NCBI GenBank assembly: GCA_018398575.1
Contig: JAGTXZ010000002.1
Coordinates: 188,501-252,500 of the forward strand
Direction: 5' to 3'
Source: Ampelomyces quisqualis
Taxonomy: Eukaryota; Ascomycota; Dothideomycetes; Pleosporales; Phaeosphaeriaceae
Length of the DNA stretch: 64,000 bases
Shown: positions 48,180 through 59,923 of the stretch, in pieces
Numbering within the stretch: the stretch's first letter is position 1
Layout: each line of letters begins with the position of its first letter
Notes under the pieces: generated by a model
What the model saw: the letters and a program-made list of their open reading frames with translations, nothing else
The model's database searches: none
Told to the model about the DNA's origin: nothing
Made by a program: the position numbers and the translations under genes

Positions 48180-48700
48180 TAAGATGTAGGTTGCTCTAGT
48201 TACTATTAATAATATGCTTGCTAATACAAGTAGTCTAAGCAATCTGCGTAAGCAGGCTATACAAATTATTATTAGCGTGTTAAAGAAAACTATTAAGGTA
48301 AGTGTTAAAGATTGTTTAATCTTAGAAATAGCTAATTTGTTTATAGGAGCTAGAGAAGGCTTACGCGTAGCTTAACTAGCAGCTTAAGGCTGCAAAGGCT
48401 ATGCAGCAGGCTTAGAGCGTTCTAGCTCCTAGTAGTTTTTGAGGCGAGCTTAAGCTATATTAATCTAACTTTTAGCTTGCTAGGTGCTAAGCCTACGCAT
48501 TCTACTTAGGGCTTTAGGGAATATAGGTTTAGTAGAGCGTTAAGCAGGTTTATAGCTTAGGCTCTGTTTACGCTAAGCAGGCAGCAGTTGTCGTTTAGTT
48601 ACTAGCAACATAGCTCTTTCCTGCCTAACACTCTGCTACTTAAGAAGCAGCTTTAGGCTGCTTAGACTCTAATGCCTAAGCGTTAAGAGCTAGCGTAGGA
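48180..48700 (+). pseudogene. Possible antisense gene of element H with an intron
   Basis: Plus strand, opposite to pol, between pol and the 3' LTR. One frame gives NMLANTSSLSNLRKQAIQI, IISVLKKTIK. A consensus intron follows (48,298-48,346: GTAAGT donor, GCTAAT branch-like site, TTTATAG acceptor). After removal the frame continues ELEKAYA-stop-LN-stop-QLKAAKAMQQA, a helical stretch resembling the coiled-coil part of the antisense genes in E and G. Upstream Cys-rich words exist at 48,000-48,100 but in another frame. Weaker than the gypsy cases; it could be chance. Confidence 0.4.
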
Positions 48701-48979
48701 TTAGCTGTTGTCTCCTTTGCCTAAGGCTATAGGAACAGTTAGAGATTTACTAACTCTAAGCTGTAGATTAAGAGCTTTAGGTCTCTTAATTACTAAGCGT
48801 CGTGCTTAGGCTTATAAGATAATTACTAAGGTCTTTAACTTTATAGAGGCAAGTTTCTAGATAGTTTTGCTTATAATTTGGCGTTAGTAGTCTTAGTTTT
48901 TGCGTGTTTGCTCTGCTTAGATCCTGTAGTAATCTTAAGCTTCTAGAGCAAGCAAATCAATTAGTAGATAGAAAAAGTT

Positions 48980-51900
48980 AAATTAATCTTTAAGTTTTCC
49001 TAATTATTGCTTTGTAAGTGACTTGCTTATATCCTTAAGGTTAAGAAGCTGCTTAAACTTAAGGAATTGTTAATAGGTAAGGTTCTTAGTAAGACTATTG
49101 GCTAGCATTAATCTAGATTCCAGATAGAATACTTAGAATAATCCTTTTGAGTGCTCTTGCCTAAGCTACATATTCTGAATATTAACATGCCTGAGCTTAG
49201 TAGATATCTGCTTATTTTTCTCTATGTCTGCTAATTATTACACTAGATATTCTATAGATCTTCTAGATCAAGCGTAAGCTCCTTAAAGAACTAACTAAGC
49301 GCTATAGACTCTTTTGCAGCGTATTCTAGAGCAAGCAGCTTAGCTTCTGTTATTAACATAGTAACTAATTCTTACCTTGCAGCTTTTTAAGAGATTTCTC
49401 CTCTAAACAGAATAGCTATATAACTGTGTAAGGAACGCCTAGTCACTTTATTATTAGCAAAGAAAGCGTCCCTACAAATAGTTAGTTCTAGACTATTAAA
49501 ATCCCTATATTTGATTAAATCAAACCTTGTTTGATACAGGTACATAATTACCTGTTCTACAGCTTTAATATGCTTGTCTAAAAGATTGGTTAAGAAATAG
49601 GATAGCTTTAAGACTGCGTAGGTAATATCCAGGCAGATTATAATTGCAGTGTAGAGGACTAATCCAACTCTTTCTTAATAGGCCTTAATTTCTTACTTAC
49701 TAGCTTCTCTAGTGTTCTTGTAGAGCTTCTTAGATAGTAATAGTGTTAGAGGGAATAATCTATCGCGTAGTCTAAATTTCTTGGTAATCTTGTCAATATA
49801 GGCGTTATAGACTAGAGTAATTGATTAGTCTAATCTGTTTTAGATAACCCTAATCCTAAGGAACTATTTAACTGGTCCTTAATCCTAGAGTTTATATTTG
49901 CTAATAATCTTAGTCTATAGATCCTTAGCTTTAAGCTTATAATATTTGTAGTAAATAAGCAGGATATTATTAACGTAGAACAGAACAAAGATTGTTTAAT
50001 CCTAAGTAAAGAAAAGGCAGAGTTCTTCTTTAGATGCAAGTAGTCCTATCTTGCGCAGTAATCTTGAGAATTCCTTATACCAAAGTAATAGAGATTCTCT
50101 AAGCCTATAGAGCGCTTAGTTAAGCCTTACACAAAGCCTAGCTTTCTTAAATCTATCTAGTAGATTATAGATTACTAGATTGTTAGCTGTAATTAAGGCG
50201 TTAAGGAACGCTCCAACCACGTCGTATTATATAATTTCTAGATTAAAATAGGCTGCAATAGCTATAGCAATTCTAAAAGACTTAGCCGCAAGAGTAGTAG
50301 CGTATGTAGTAAGTAGAGAGTTCTTCTCCTAGAGATCTCCTCTTACTATAAGCCTAGCCTTACACTTTAGAAAGTAACTGTCTTAATTAAACTTATATGC
50401 CTAGACCTATTTTAATAGGATTAGTTAATCCTTAGACTTGTGCTTTAGAATCTCTTTTCAGGTGCCTTTCTTGTATAGCTAATTAATTTCCTTAAGAGAG
50501 GTATCTAACAACAGGCTTTTTATTAGATGTTAAAGCATCTGCTTCTATATGTTAGGTAGCTTAGGTATGTTATCTCTATAAGCACGCTTCTTAACTGCTT
50601 AGTGTTTTTAATTACTTAGCATAGCTATTATAATTATAGCGTTTAGTGTTTTGTAACTAGAGCGCTTAGTCTAGGCTTCTACAAGGCCTAGTAGGAAAGT
50701 GTTCTTAAAATTGTTCTTCTAGTAATCTATAAATAGATCTGCAATTAATATATTAACACTTTTACTTCCTATCTAATTGTTGTAATCCTTCTTGTAGTAA
50801 AGTAGCATGTATTAACTTAGTAGTTTGTTAATCTTAGGGGCTACTCCTTATAGTTAACAACTTAATTGTGTAAGAGGATTTGCTAATCCTACTTTGTCTA
50901 GGGCTCTAGAGTTACTGCTTCTAGGTTAAGTAGCAGAGGAGGAAAAGGCTAACTACCTATTCTTTTAGGAACCTATCTAATCTCTAGATACTAACAGGCC
51001 AGCTCTTTTAGAACCTAGCAATAGTCCTTAGCTGTTAGATCCTACGCGCTTAATAAGCTTAATACTAGATAACCTATCTAGTTCTAGAGTTGCCTCTAGA
51101 GTAACAAGCCTAGTATATTTACTTTAGTCTAAGAGAATTCCTAAATGCTTACTAGCCTTGCTAGCACTCCTCTTAGCTTCTGCCTTCTTTCCTTTGTAAT
51201 TATAAGAGTAGCTAGTCTCTGTAATTCTTAGGATTAGATGCTTACCCCTAAGCGGTTGCTTAGTAACCTTAGTAATTTCCTAGCTTAGTTAATCCTGTAG
51301 AATAGGCAGGTTAATATCCTGCCTAGGATTATTAAGTTTACTAACGTGTAGAATATCTACAATCTTAAGTGCTTACTTCTTAGGTATCTTATTTTCTTAG
51401 TTGCTAGAGTAGAATATAGATTTATTAAAGGTAATGTCCCTTAATACAATTACTTAATTAATTAATAGGACCTATATATAATAGATAGTAGAGGCTTAAT
51501 AGCTTACTAGATATCTAATGTAGCTACAAGGGTTAACTTTACACTCTTGCTTATTCCTACCTACTGCTTGGTCGCAATCAAGAGGATATGCTCTACAGCT
51601 ATAGGCATAAGTACTACTCTAATTTGGGCGTAAGTTAGCAGTCCTGTGCGTAGTAATTGCTGGCTCGTACTATTAAAAATATTGCCTAAACCAGGCGTGT
51701 AGGACCTTATTTAGGGATTAAAAACTATAGATTTTTAATAGGCTTATGCTGTGTAAGTAGGCAGCCGCATCTATAATATATAGCTAGAGCTTAGTTAGAA
51801 GATTTACACCTGTGCGCATCTTAATTAATTTTGTAATTAGCTTTTAACCTGCCTACTTAGCTAATCTATTTAGCTGATGCGTGTATAGTAGTAGGTGTTG

Positions 51901-52400
51901 TATTTTAATTCTCTCTTAATCCGCCTACTCCTTATACTGTAAACGCCCTCTCTAAGGCAGAGTCGCAGTATTATTATCCTAATAGATTTCTACAATCTTT
52001 AGATTAAATTTGTTTCTAACTTAGGCTGTAAATTAGTAAATTACCCTTATAATCTTAATTAATATCTTGTTATAAAGTTTGTAGTTAAAGAGCTTGCCTA
52101 AGTAGTCCTCTTTAATAATTAAGGACTATTCTTTATAAAGCCTGCTAGTTGGCATGTTAAACAGGTCCTAGGAAACTCAATAGAATAGTCGTAGTGATCT
52201 TTCTCTTAGCTGCCGTAAGACTACTTAAGCTGCATAGGTAACTAAGCAGTCCTAACAATTAATCCTTCTAGTTCTATTTATCTTAACATTTTAGGCTAAC
52301 TAGGCGAAAGCCTAGAGTGCTTGCTAGCCTAGGTAGCCTAATTGTTTGTGCTAGAGATCCTTGTTATCTTTTCTTAAATAATAGATATCAGATTAATGTG
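48980..52400 (-). pseudogene. Element H pol: integrase, RT, RNase H
   Basis: Minus strand. About 49,570-49,390 reads MYLYQTRFDLIKYRDFNSLEL, then ...VTRRSLHSYIAILFRGEIS, typical of the copia RNase H region and nearly the same as in element D. 50,039-49,830 is an open RT fragment (SLFCSTLIISCLFTTN, with LYVDD-type residues lost). Integrase is expected at about 52,400-51,400 by order; I did not resolve its catalytic residues. Confidence 0.7.
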
Positions 52401-54260
52401 CAGTGTACAGGATTAGTAGTTATAGAATATAGCGCGTAACCTAGTTGTATTTAATAAACAAGAGGTTATAAGCCTTATAAAGCTTGTGTATAATAACGTT
52501 CTACTTGTATAATCTAAACCAAAGAGTGCTGTCTAATTCACTGTACTATATACCTGCCTACTTAAGCAGCGCTGTAGATACAATATTTACATAAAATCTG
52601 TCTACAACTTTAACCTTCTTAAGCTTTAGGTCTATTGTGCATAGGCCTTCTAAACTGTGTAGAACGTTCTTGATTACTTAATTGCTATACCTAGTTACAG
52701 AGAGTAACTGTGTTCTAGCCTTAACCCTTTCTTTAGAGTAGGTAGGACTAAACGTTCCTAGAATAAGAAGCATTTAATTATTAACAAGGTGCACTGCACT
52801 AGCCCTATTATAAACAGTACTTCTTAAAAGTAAATAGGTTATAAACGTAGTCATGTACACTCTAAAGTCTAGATTAGTAACATTAGGTTCCTGATTAAGA
52901 GTAGTTAGGTTAATTAATGCTGCTATAACATCTCTTAAGTATGTTACTGCCTTAGTCCTAGAAGTTAACTAGTTATCTGCGATAGGTAGCGTCTAACTAG
53001 CTTTTTTAATCTTGTTATTAAGTAAGGCCTACTTAGAAGTGTTAAGTTACTTAAGGACCTTCTTTTAGTTAAAATTAGAGATCTTAATTGGTACTTTTTC
53101 TAGTAGAGCTAATCTAGTAATTGTAGTTTTTAGTTAAAGACAATCTATTAGGTCCTATTTGTGCTTTTTATTGTTTCTGCAAGAGCAAGGTTTTAGCTTT
53201 AAATTGTCTTTACCTTTATTCTTTAGATTAGAGTTTTCTAAGTTTTTAATGTTTCTAAGAGTTGCAAAGGCTAAATAGGATTTTCCTTTGGTAACTAGGA
53301 CTGCTTACTTCTAAAGTATAAGAGAAAAGATCTTAGCTAGATTATATATGGTTATAGAAGGCCAACTAAGGGCTGCGTCTTTAATAATATCCTAACGCAT
53401 TAATTGAGCCTAATCTAAGGTAATCTTAACAGATAGAGTATTAAGGAAGTTAGTAAGAGCAAGTTATCTCTCTACCTCTATAACTTAGAACGCTTAAGCC
53501 TTGCTGTAGATTACTTGCTATTTGTTAAACTATTTATCTAGAGTAATCCTGCCGTGCCTAGCCTTTTCTAGATAAGCTTAATACTGCTGCCTAACTAGGT
53601 GCATAGTATTATTGTCTGTTGGAGCTAGATTATGCTTAAGGATCCTAATTAAGGCTTAGGGCGTTATTTCTAAAGAGTTAAGCATTTTAATCGCCGCAGG
53701 TACTATTAGATCCTTGGCTACAGTTTAACTAATCTATTCCTAGACGTTGCTAAGTTTAGCTGCTTGCCTAGTCTATTTTAACGTATTAACTTTGTATTGG
53801 CAAACGTTTTCTTTGTAACTACTAGAGGCAAGTTTGTAGGCAGCTAGCTTTAGATTATATTAATTAAAAGCTTTATCGCAGATTTGCGTGTCTAGGTTAG
53901 TAGCTCTAGGTAGTAAAGCTAAGACTAGTTAGCTTAGAGCAGATAGAAGCTTAGGGTACTTAGGTTCTTAATTGTTAATTAGGAGCACTGTGTTGCTGTC
54001 TAGGTTAATCTGATCCTAGACTCCTTTGTTGCGAGCATAAAGCTAGAGTTAGGCAAACTAGTATAGCTAGTCTAACTAACTATTCAAAAGAACGTTAGGG
54101 CTAATCTTGTTGTTAGAATAGAAGTCTATAATTGTTGTAGAGAGTATTTGTAAAGAGTTTTAAGGAGTATTAGAGTAATTGTTAATCTGGATAGTACCTT
54201 AGCAATATAAGGTGCGCAAGGGGAATTAACACTACAGTCTTATAACGCAGGGCTTATAAC
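52400..54260 (-). pseudogene. Element H gag region
   Basis: Between the 5' LTR and pol on the minus strand, where copia gag lies. Stops in all frames. No zinc knuckle or other motif recognised; called from position only. Confidence 0.4.
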
Positions 54261-54478
54261 TGTAGGAGCTAAGCAATACTATAGATTAGATTGTTGTAAG
54301 TAAAAAAGATTGTATCACTTGTTCTATACTATGTAAGGATTGATTAGATTAAATACACTAAGCTAAGAAACGGCTTGATAAGTTAGTCTAGTCCTGAATA
54401 GATTCTATCCTATTAGTAACATGCTTGGTTATTACACGTAACAACTTTATAATATGCTAATTTACATCCTCTACCACA
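54261..54478 (-). repeat. Element H 5' LTR (right)
   Basis: 218 bp, begins TGTAGGAGCTAAGC, ends CTCTACCACA, and is followed by the duplication GATAT. Less RIPped than the left copy. Confidence 0.93.
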
Positions 54479-54483
54479 GATAT

Positions 54484-57400
54484 TCTTTACTGTAGTAAGC
54501 GTTAGCTAATCTTAAATAACTTTAATCTTGTTCTTACTTATTTATACTTTATTCTTTCTAACTATACATCCTAAAAATTCTACTTCTTTCTAGTGCTATT
54601 TATACTTGTTAGAGTCTACTACTAAAAAGAACTTTTCTAGTAGTGTTAGAATTGTATTAACATGTTTTATATATTCTTTTTTATTTTCTAAATAAATAAA
54701 GATATTGTTAAGATATATAATAATAAATATATCTAGGTATTTTTTAAACATATTGTTAATAAGTGCTTAACACGTTACTAGAACGTTAGTAAAACTAAAT
54801 GGTATTACTAGATACTTTTAGTAGCTATAGCGTGTTCTAAACGCTATCTTTTATTCTTTACCTTTCTTTGTGCGTATAAGGTTGTACGTGCCTCTTAGAT
54901 CTAATGCTATAAAGATCTTTGCATAGGCTAGTTAATCTTATAGTTCTAAAATATTAGGTAGTAAGTATTAATTCTTAACTATAATATTATTAAGTTTCTA
55001 AAAGTTAATATATAGTACTAGTTTACTCTTTTTCTTTAGTACAAATATAATTAGGTATTTAGCTAGTAATTCTAATACTTTAATAAAACCTTTCTTTAGG
55101 TTTACTTAGATATACTCTTAGAGTGCTTCTAGCTGTTTTTCTAATAATCTGTAGATTAGTCTAAAGGTTAGCCTTTTCTCTTCTTCTAAGATAATCTTAT
55201 AGTCTTACTCCTAATGCTTAAGCAGTACTTCTAGACCTATTTCTTCTAAGAATAGTTTCTTAAACTTTCTATATTCTTTAAGTATATTAAGAGTTACACG
55301 TTTCTCTAAAACTTATAATGTATTAGTATTTCTTCCTTAATTGTCTAAGTTAACTAGTTGTATCTTTAACTGCGTCTTAGTTAAAGTAATATTATTAATT
55401 AGCCTTTTATCTACTATTAAATGCTACTAATGCATAGGCTTAGAATCTATTGTGTTGTTGTAATTCCCTAGAGAGATAGATCTCTTTCTCTAGTCTATTT
55501 GTAAGTTATTTTCTCTAAACTATAGAAGTCCTAATATAATGTTATAGGTAGCTAATCTAAAGATATCTATGTATATTTCCTGTTTAGTTCCTTAAATATT
55601 AAGTTCTGTAGTAGTCTTATATCTAATAAGTAACTTTTTAGGCATCTACTCTCTATTTACAATATAAAGTTTATATAATTGTTATTTCTAGCAAAGTTAG
55701 AGCCTAGCTCTTAATAAGGCATTGCCTAAAATATAGTTTGCTTATAATCCTAAATCTAGAAGCGCCTTTATTCTTTTTCTATTAACTCTTACTATAAGTT
55801 TTATAAGCTAAGCTAAGTTAATTGCGTTGCAGCTCTAAGTCTCTTTCTAGAGTCTAAAGTTAACCTTAAAAAAGACTTATTCTCTTTATATCTATTAGCT
55901 TTTTTGTTATTATAGTACTTCTTGCACTTTAGTTATAAGCAGAACTACTATGTGTAGTTTATGCAGCTGCTATTAATAAGTATTCTATTAGATATACTTT
56001 CTTCCTCTAATATATTAAAAAAACTTCCTATACTTTATTTATTGTATAGGTAATTTGCGTAGGTATTCTTAGAGTAACTGTACTATTAGTACTTACAAGG
56101 TTTCTTTTACTAAGGAAAGTATTAGTTAATTTTACTGCTGTAATGTATTAGGCAGTAGTTGCTATTACACGCTGTCTATAATAGAAGTCTATGTTTTAGA
56201 TTATAAAGATCCTGTAAGTATCTGTCTGTAAGCAGGATTTAATGCAATTTGTTTACCTTTCTATCCTAGTATTCTGCAGGTATAAGGCTTAGTACTAATA
56301 CTTGCTTATTATTAGTATAGTATGTCTACTTTGTGTGTAAGTTACAGCACGTCTTATACAGTCTGTCTGCGTCTGCCTCTTAACATAGTCTTCTAACTGT
56401 TGCATTTTAGCGCACTAGTTTAGGGCTAGCTAGTAGTAAGTATATATCTAGCTTGTCTAGTATAAGTTCTTAGTCTTCCTAAGTATTATAGATTCTTGTA
56501 GTCTCTTGTAAATCCTATATTCTATAGACTTTATTTTCTAGGTGTAGCAATTATTCTTCCTCTATAACTCTATCTATTCTTAGAGAGTACCTATCTATCT
56601 ATAGGCTAAGGGTATAATATTCTTATAGAGATTAGTAATATTATTCTATATATTCTTAGTTAACTTTATTAGTTTAGTTGTACTAGTTATAAATGTTTTG
56701 TTGCGTTTGCAGTAGGAGTAATCCTATCTATTAGAATTGTTTAATATTATAGTCCTGTTCCTAGTTATAAGATAACACAGCGTTAGTTAAGACCTAGTTA
56801 TTAAATAATATAGTAGAGGTATCTTCTATCTATCCTACTATTAGTAGTCTGTTAGTTATTTAGATAATAGGTTAATTGTTAATTATAATCTATTCTTTAA
56901 CATCTTTCTCTAAAGCGTTAGTTAACACATTAAGCTAGCGTATAACCTTATTCTTAGAGTAATAGTCTTACGTATAATATCTAACCTTATTATAGTTGTA
57001 ACAAGTAATCTTATTCTTGTTAAGCCTATCCCCTTAGAGTTGTTTCTTTAGGTAACTTTTTTGTTCTAAGCTTTTGTTAAGGTTGTCTAGGTGCATAGCT
57101 TTAGGTCTGTACCCTAAGTAGGCTCCTAGTAGGCGTAGTTAGTAAGTTCCCTATCTTAAGTAGTAGCGCTGTTATCCTTTATTTAGTTATATTTGTCCCT
57201 AATATCTTGTGTTTAAGCAAAATCCTTTATGTCTCTATAGTAGACGTAAGAAGTATAACCTATCTTTAAGTACTAATTTATAGAGTTTGTTATCTAGGCA
57301 AATAACTTTATTCTAAAGTTCTTTAAGAGTAGTAATATATATTCTACTGCGCATAAGTTTAGCTTATATAGTAGTCTTAAGGCCTTGTTTATATATACGC

Positions 57401-57850
57401 ATTAGAGTTGTGTTGTTCTACTAGATTTGTTTAGTATATTATTAAAAAACATTAGTATAGTTAGCAGCTAATTAGGTTTGTTTTAGACTTTAGATTTTTT
57501 GTTCTGCAATTACAGATTCCTTAAGAGGTAAGAAGATCTACTATAAGCGTTTCTTAAACGCTTACTAGTCTTCTATAAGGTTAGTGTTATCTATGTCTGT
57601 AATATTATCGTCTATATACTTCTAAATAATTAGAAGTACCTATTTCTTAGCGTTGCCTTTTATATAAGTTGTAGCAAAGATAACTTTGTTATTATTCTTA
57701 ATCTTATCTCCTTCTACATAGAAGTACCTATTAAACTAGAGAATCTAAGTCTTAAGTTTGTTGTAGTCTCTATAGTAGAGATTAGGTTTGTTAACCTTAA
57801 GTCTAGGTCGTCCTACTTAGAAATACTTAGGTGTATCTATTATAATATTG
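54484..57850 (-). pseudogene. Element G gag and RT
   Basis: Minus strand. At about 54,935-54,700 the frame reads AKIFIALDLRGTYNLIRTKKG, KIAFRTRYSY, then FIIIYLNNIFIY: gypsy RT with the YLDD site as YLNN. At about 57,010-56,950 a C-Y-N-[Y]-x4-[Y]-x4-[Y] series is a degraded CCHC zinc knuckle of Gag (Cys and His read as Tyr). Capsid-type gag lies between there and the 5' LTR. Stops are frequent. Confidence 0.75.
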
Positions 57851-57875
57851 CTGCTTATTATAAGAGTGTTTAAAG

Positions 57876-58123
57876 TGTTAAGACTGTTAGTCTAGTAGCA
57901 AACAATAAGAATACTAGTGTAAACTAAGTATATAGCTAAGGTTAGTTTTTGCAGATAGGTGCAGAGTTACTTTAGATACAAAGGGTATTGTTACTAAGAT
58001 AGTAAAGGCTAGAGCTTTCTAAAAAGAGTAACAAAGATTATATAGCTTAATATAACTAACTTAAGTTATTAAAATATAAGTTAAACACAGTAATCTATAA
58101 GGGTTTATTATAGTTCCTATATA
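57876..58123 (-). repeat. Element G 5' LTR (right)
   Basis: 248 bp, begins TGTTAAGACTG and ends CCTATATA, followed by the CTAAA duplication. Confidence 0.88.
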
Positions 58124-58128
58124 CTAAA

Positions 58129-59235
58129 AAAGATCCTTAAGCTTACTTGTTAAAGCGTAAGCTTGTTATACTAAGTTATAGTACTTACAAAGCTTACTAT
58201 AAGCTGCGTAAGCGCACTTACGTGTGTTAGATCCTTCTTACACGCTAAGGCATAAGCTTATAGATCTACTTATAAGCTACATTACGTAATCTATTCCATG
58301 TGTCCTTTATTACTAGCCCGCGTTAGGTTATGTTAGGTTTGTACTAAATAATTGGCTGTACAGATCTAAGATTATAACAATAATAACTAGAGATAAGAAT
58401 AGTAATAATAGTAATATATTTAATAAGCCTAATAAGCAAATTCTTACTAAGCGCGCTAATAGTAGTAGTAATAATAAGGCTAAGGAGTATTAAGTATAAC
58501 ACTACGTTTTTAGCTTATATAGAAATCTATGCCTAGTTTAAAAGCTTTAATAATAGTTATATAAGCTTTAAAGATAATTATATAAATATAGTTATAGGTA
58601 GTTACTTATACAATTAATTAGAGATATAATACATTCTTAGCTGCTTATAAATTACTATAGGTAGCCTAATATAACGTATAAGCTATATATCTTATATTTT
58701 TTTAAAAAGAACTATTAGAGGATTTTTTGCAACTAATATAAATCTTAATATAAACTTAAGCTAGTTAGTAGTAAAGAGGTAGGGTAGAAGCTATTAGATA
58801 GCGTGCTAAAGTATATAAGTAAGCAATAAAGTAAAAGAACTTTCTCTTAAGTAACTATTTTTAAACCTTTATATCTTAGTTGTTTCTTAAGTAAATCTTT
58901 AAACAAGATATAGTATTTAAATAAGAAAAGCTTAACGTCTATTTCTTATACACAAATTTTTTATTATTTGTAAGCTAAAAATATAAATTAGAGGATTAAA
59001 GAGAAGGGACTTTTAATAAGAAAACTTATTAATACAAATTCTGTCTAATCTAGTCTAGAGTAGAGCTAGGTAGAGTAGGTAGCAAAATTCAAGGAGCTAA
59101 TTAGCACTACAGCTAAAACTTGCTAAGATAGATAATTGGTAGAGATAACAATATCTTATCTGAGCTAGGGTTAGTATTGATCTTATTGGCCCTTAGATTA
59201 ACCAGCTCTAAAATAGCTCTTCTAGTCCACCTGAT
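58129..59235. other. AT-rich RIPped spacer left of the gene island
   Basis: No gene. Palindromic AAGCTTA/TAAGCTT-rich words occupy 58,135-58,280. AAT/TAA-rich low complexity (58,385-58,490) could encode Asn runs but has no frame. The remainder is AT-rich. Composition shifts to normal between about 59,160 and 59,240, giving a sharp border about 690 bp before the bioF start. Confidence 0.5.
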
Positions 59236-59239
59236 TGGC

Positions 59240-59923
59240 ATGTTCAAATCAGAACTTCAGATCGATTGCGGAAAACCCCCTATTAGCGTGTGGCCGGTTG
59301 AGACGTCCCCGTTCGCACGCGCTTGTTGTTTGGAATAACGAGCCGCCCACCCGCCGGTAGGTAGGCCCGAGTAGCGCGGATCGTCCAGGTAAGATCGCCC
59401 TTGGCCCCAACGGTTTCTTCAAAAAGCCTCCAGATATTGCCCGTGCCTCGCACGGACTGGTTGCTCGCAATACATACATACATAGCGACAGCGTCACTGG
59501 TGGGTCCGGGAAATATTGTCTCAACATACGGAGTACTCCCTGCTGTCAACACCAATGGAACGCCGAGCGAACTTCAAAGCTGCATTATTCAACGTCAACA
59601 AGACAGATTCAAACCTAGTCTGCGGAAGGAACTGAAGCGCATAGACTTGAAAATGACACATTGTATAACCAGAAACGTTGTAGAATACAGGTTGTGTACG
59701 GAGTACTCCGTACGAGCATGTTCCTCCTCGGCCTTTCTGTCGGTGCTGATTACATCCAGTAAACGATACGTGAGGAAGCGGCGTAGCTGGTGACATCCCG
59801 CGCTGTTGTTGCACGCTGACCATCTCCGTGTACATACTCCTTATTTATTGCTACAGTCCCACGCAAAGAGACTGCAGGATCTCATCGAGACTCTGCGCTG
59901 AGCGACACGACGTTCTCTGGCAC
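59240..59923. promoter_or_regulatory. Upstream region of the KAPA synthase gene
   Basis: Normal-composition, non-RIPped sequence before the bioF start. Several overlapping open frames on both strands (59,249-59,835) have no family likeness and overlap each other, so I take them as chance. A perfect 18-bp palindrome at 59,696-59,713 and a related TACGGAGTACTCC at 59,527-59,539 are the only striking signals. An AT-rich TTATTTATTG at about 59,842 could serve as core promoter. Confidence 0.4.
59696..59713. repeat. 18-bp perfect palindrome GTACGGAGTACTCCGTAC
   Basis: Reads the same on both strands. Thirteen of its bases (TACGGAGTACTCC) recur at 59,527-59,539. Both are upstream of bioF. Words of this kind are, from memory, frequent in some filamentous ascomycete genomes, so this may be a dispersed short repeat and not an operator. 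Confidence 0.6.

Larger units (their letters stand above)
47529..54478 (-). mobile_element. Element H: complete RIPped Ty1/copia element
   Basis: A 6950-bp element with two 218-bp LTRs (47,529-47,746; 54,261-54,478) and the 5-bp target duplication GATAT (47,524-47,528; 54,479-54,483), inserted in the pol of G. Pol reads on the minus strand. RNase H is near 49,570-49,390, and part of RT remains open for 69 codons at 50,039-49,830. Gag should be near 54,200-53,000. A CACCCCCTAGATT stretch next to the left LTR is the complement of a polypurine tract and fixes the 3' end. A + strand coding candidate lies at 48,180-48,700. Another LTR with adjoining interior is at 63,260-63,692. Confidence 0.9.
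43507..58123 (-). mobile_element. Element G: RIPped gypsy element carrying two nested insertions
   Basis: LTRs at 43,507-43,751 and 57,876-58,123 with the 5-bp duplication CTAAA outside (43,502-43,506 and 58,124-58,128). Gag-pol reads on the minus strand from the right. Gag, protease and RT lie at 57,850-54,484. Element H interrupts the RT end, and RT thumb through integrase continues at 47,528-45,410. A + strand antisense gene follows at 44,199-44,550, cut by the insertion 44,555-45,405. Own length without insertions is about 6.8 kb. Inactive. Confidence 0.85.

Noticed and set aside
59249..59835. Overlapping open frames of 90-130 codons on both strands upstream of bioF
   Set aside because: They overlap one another in several frames, show no domain or biased composition, and lie in GC-balanced promoter sequence where such frames arise by chance.
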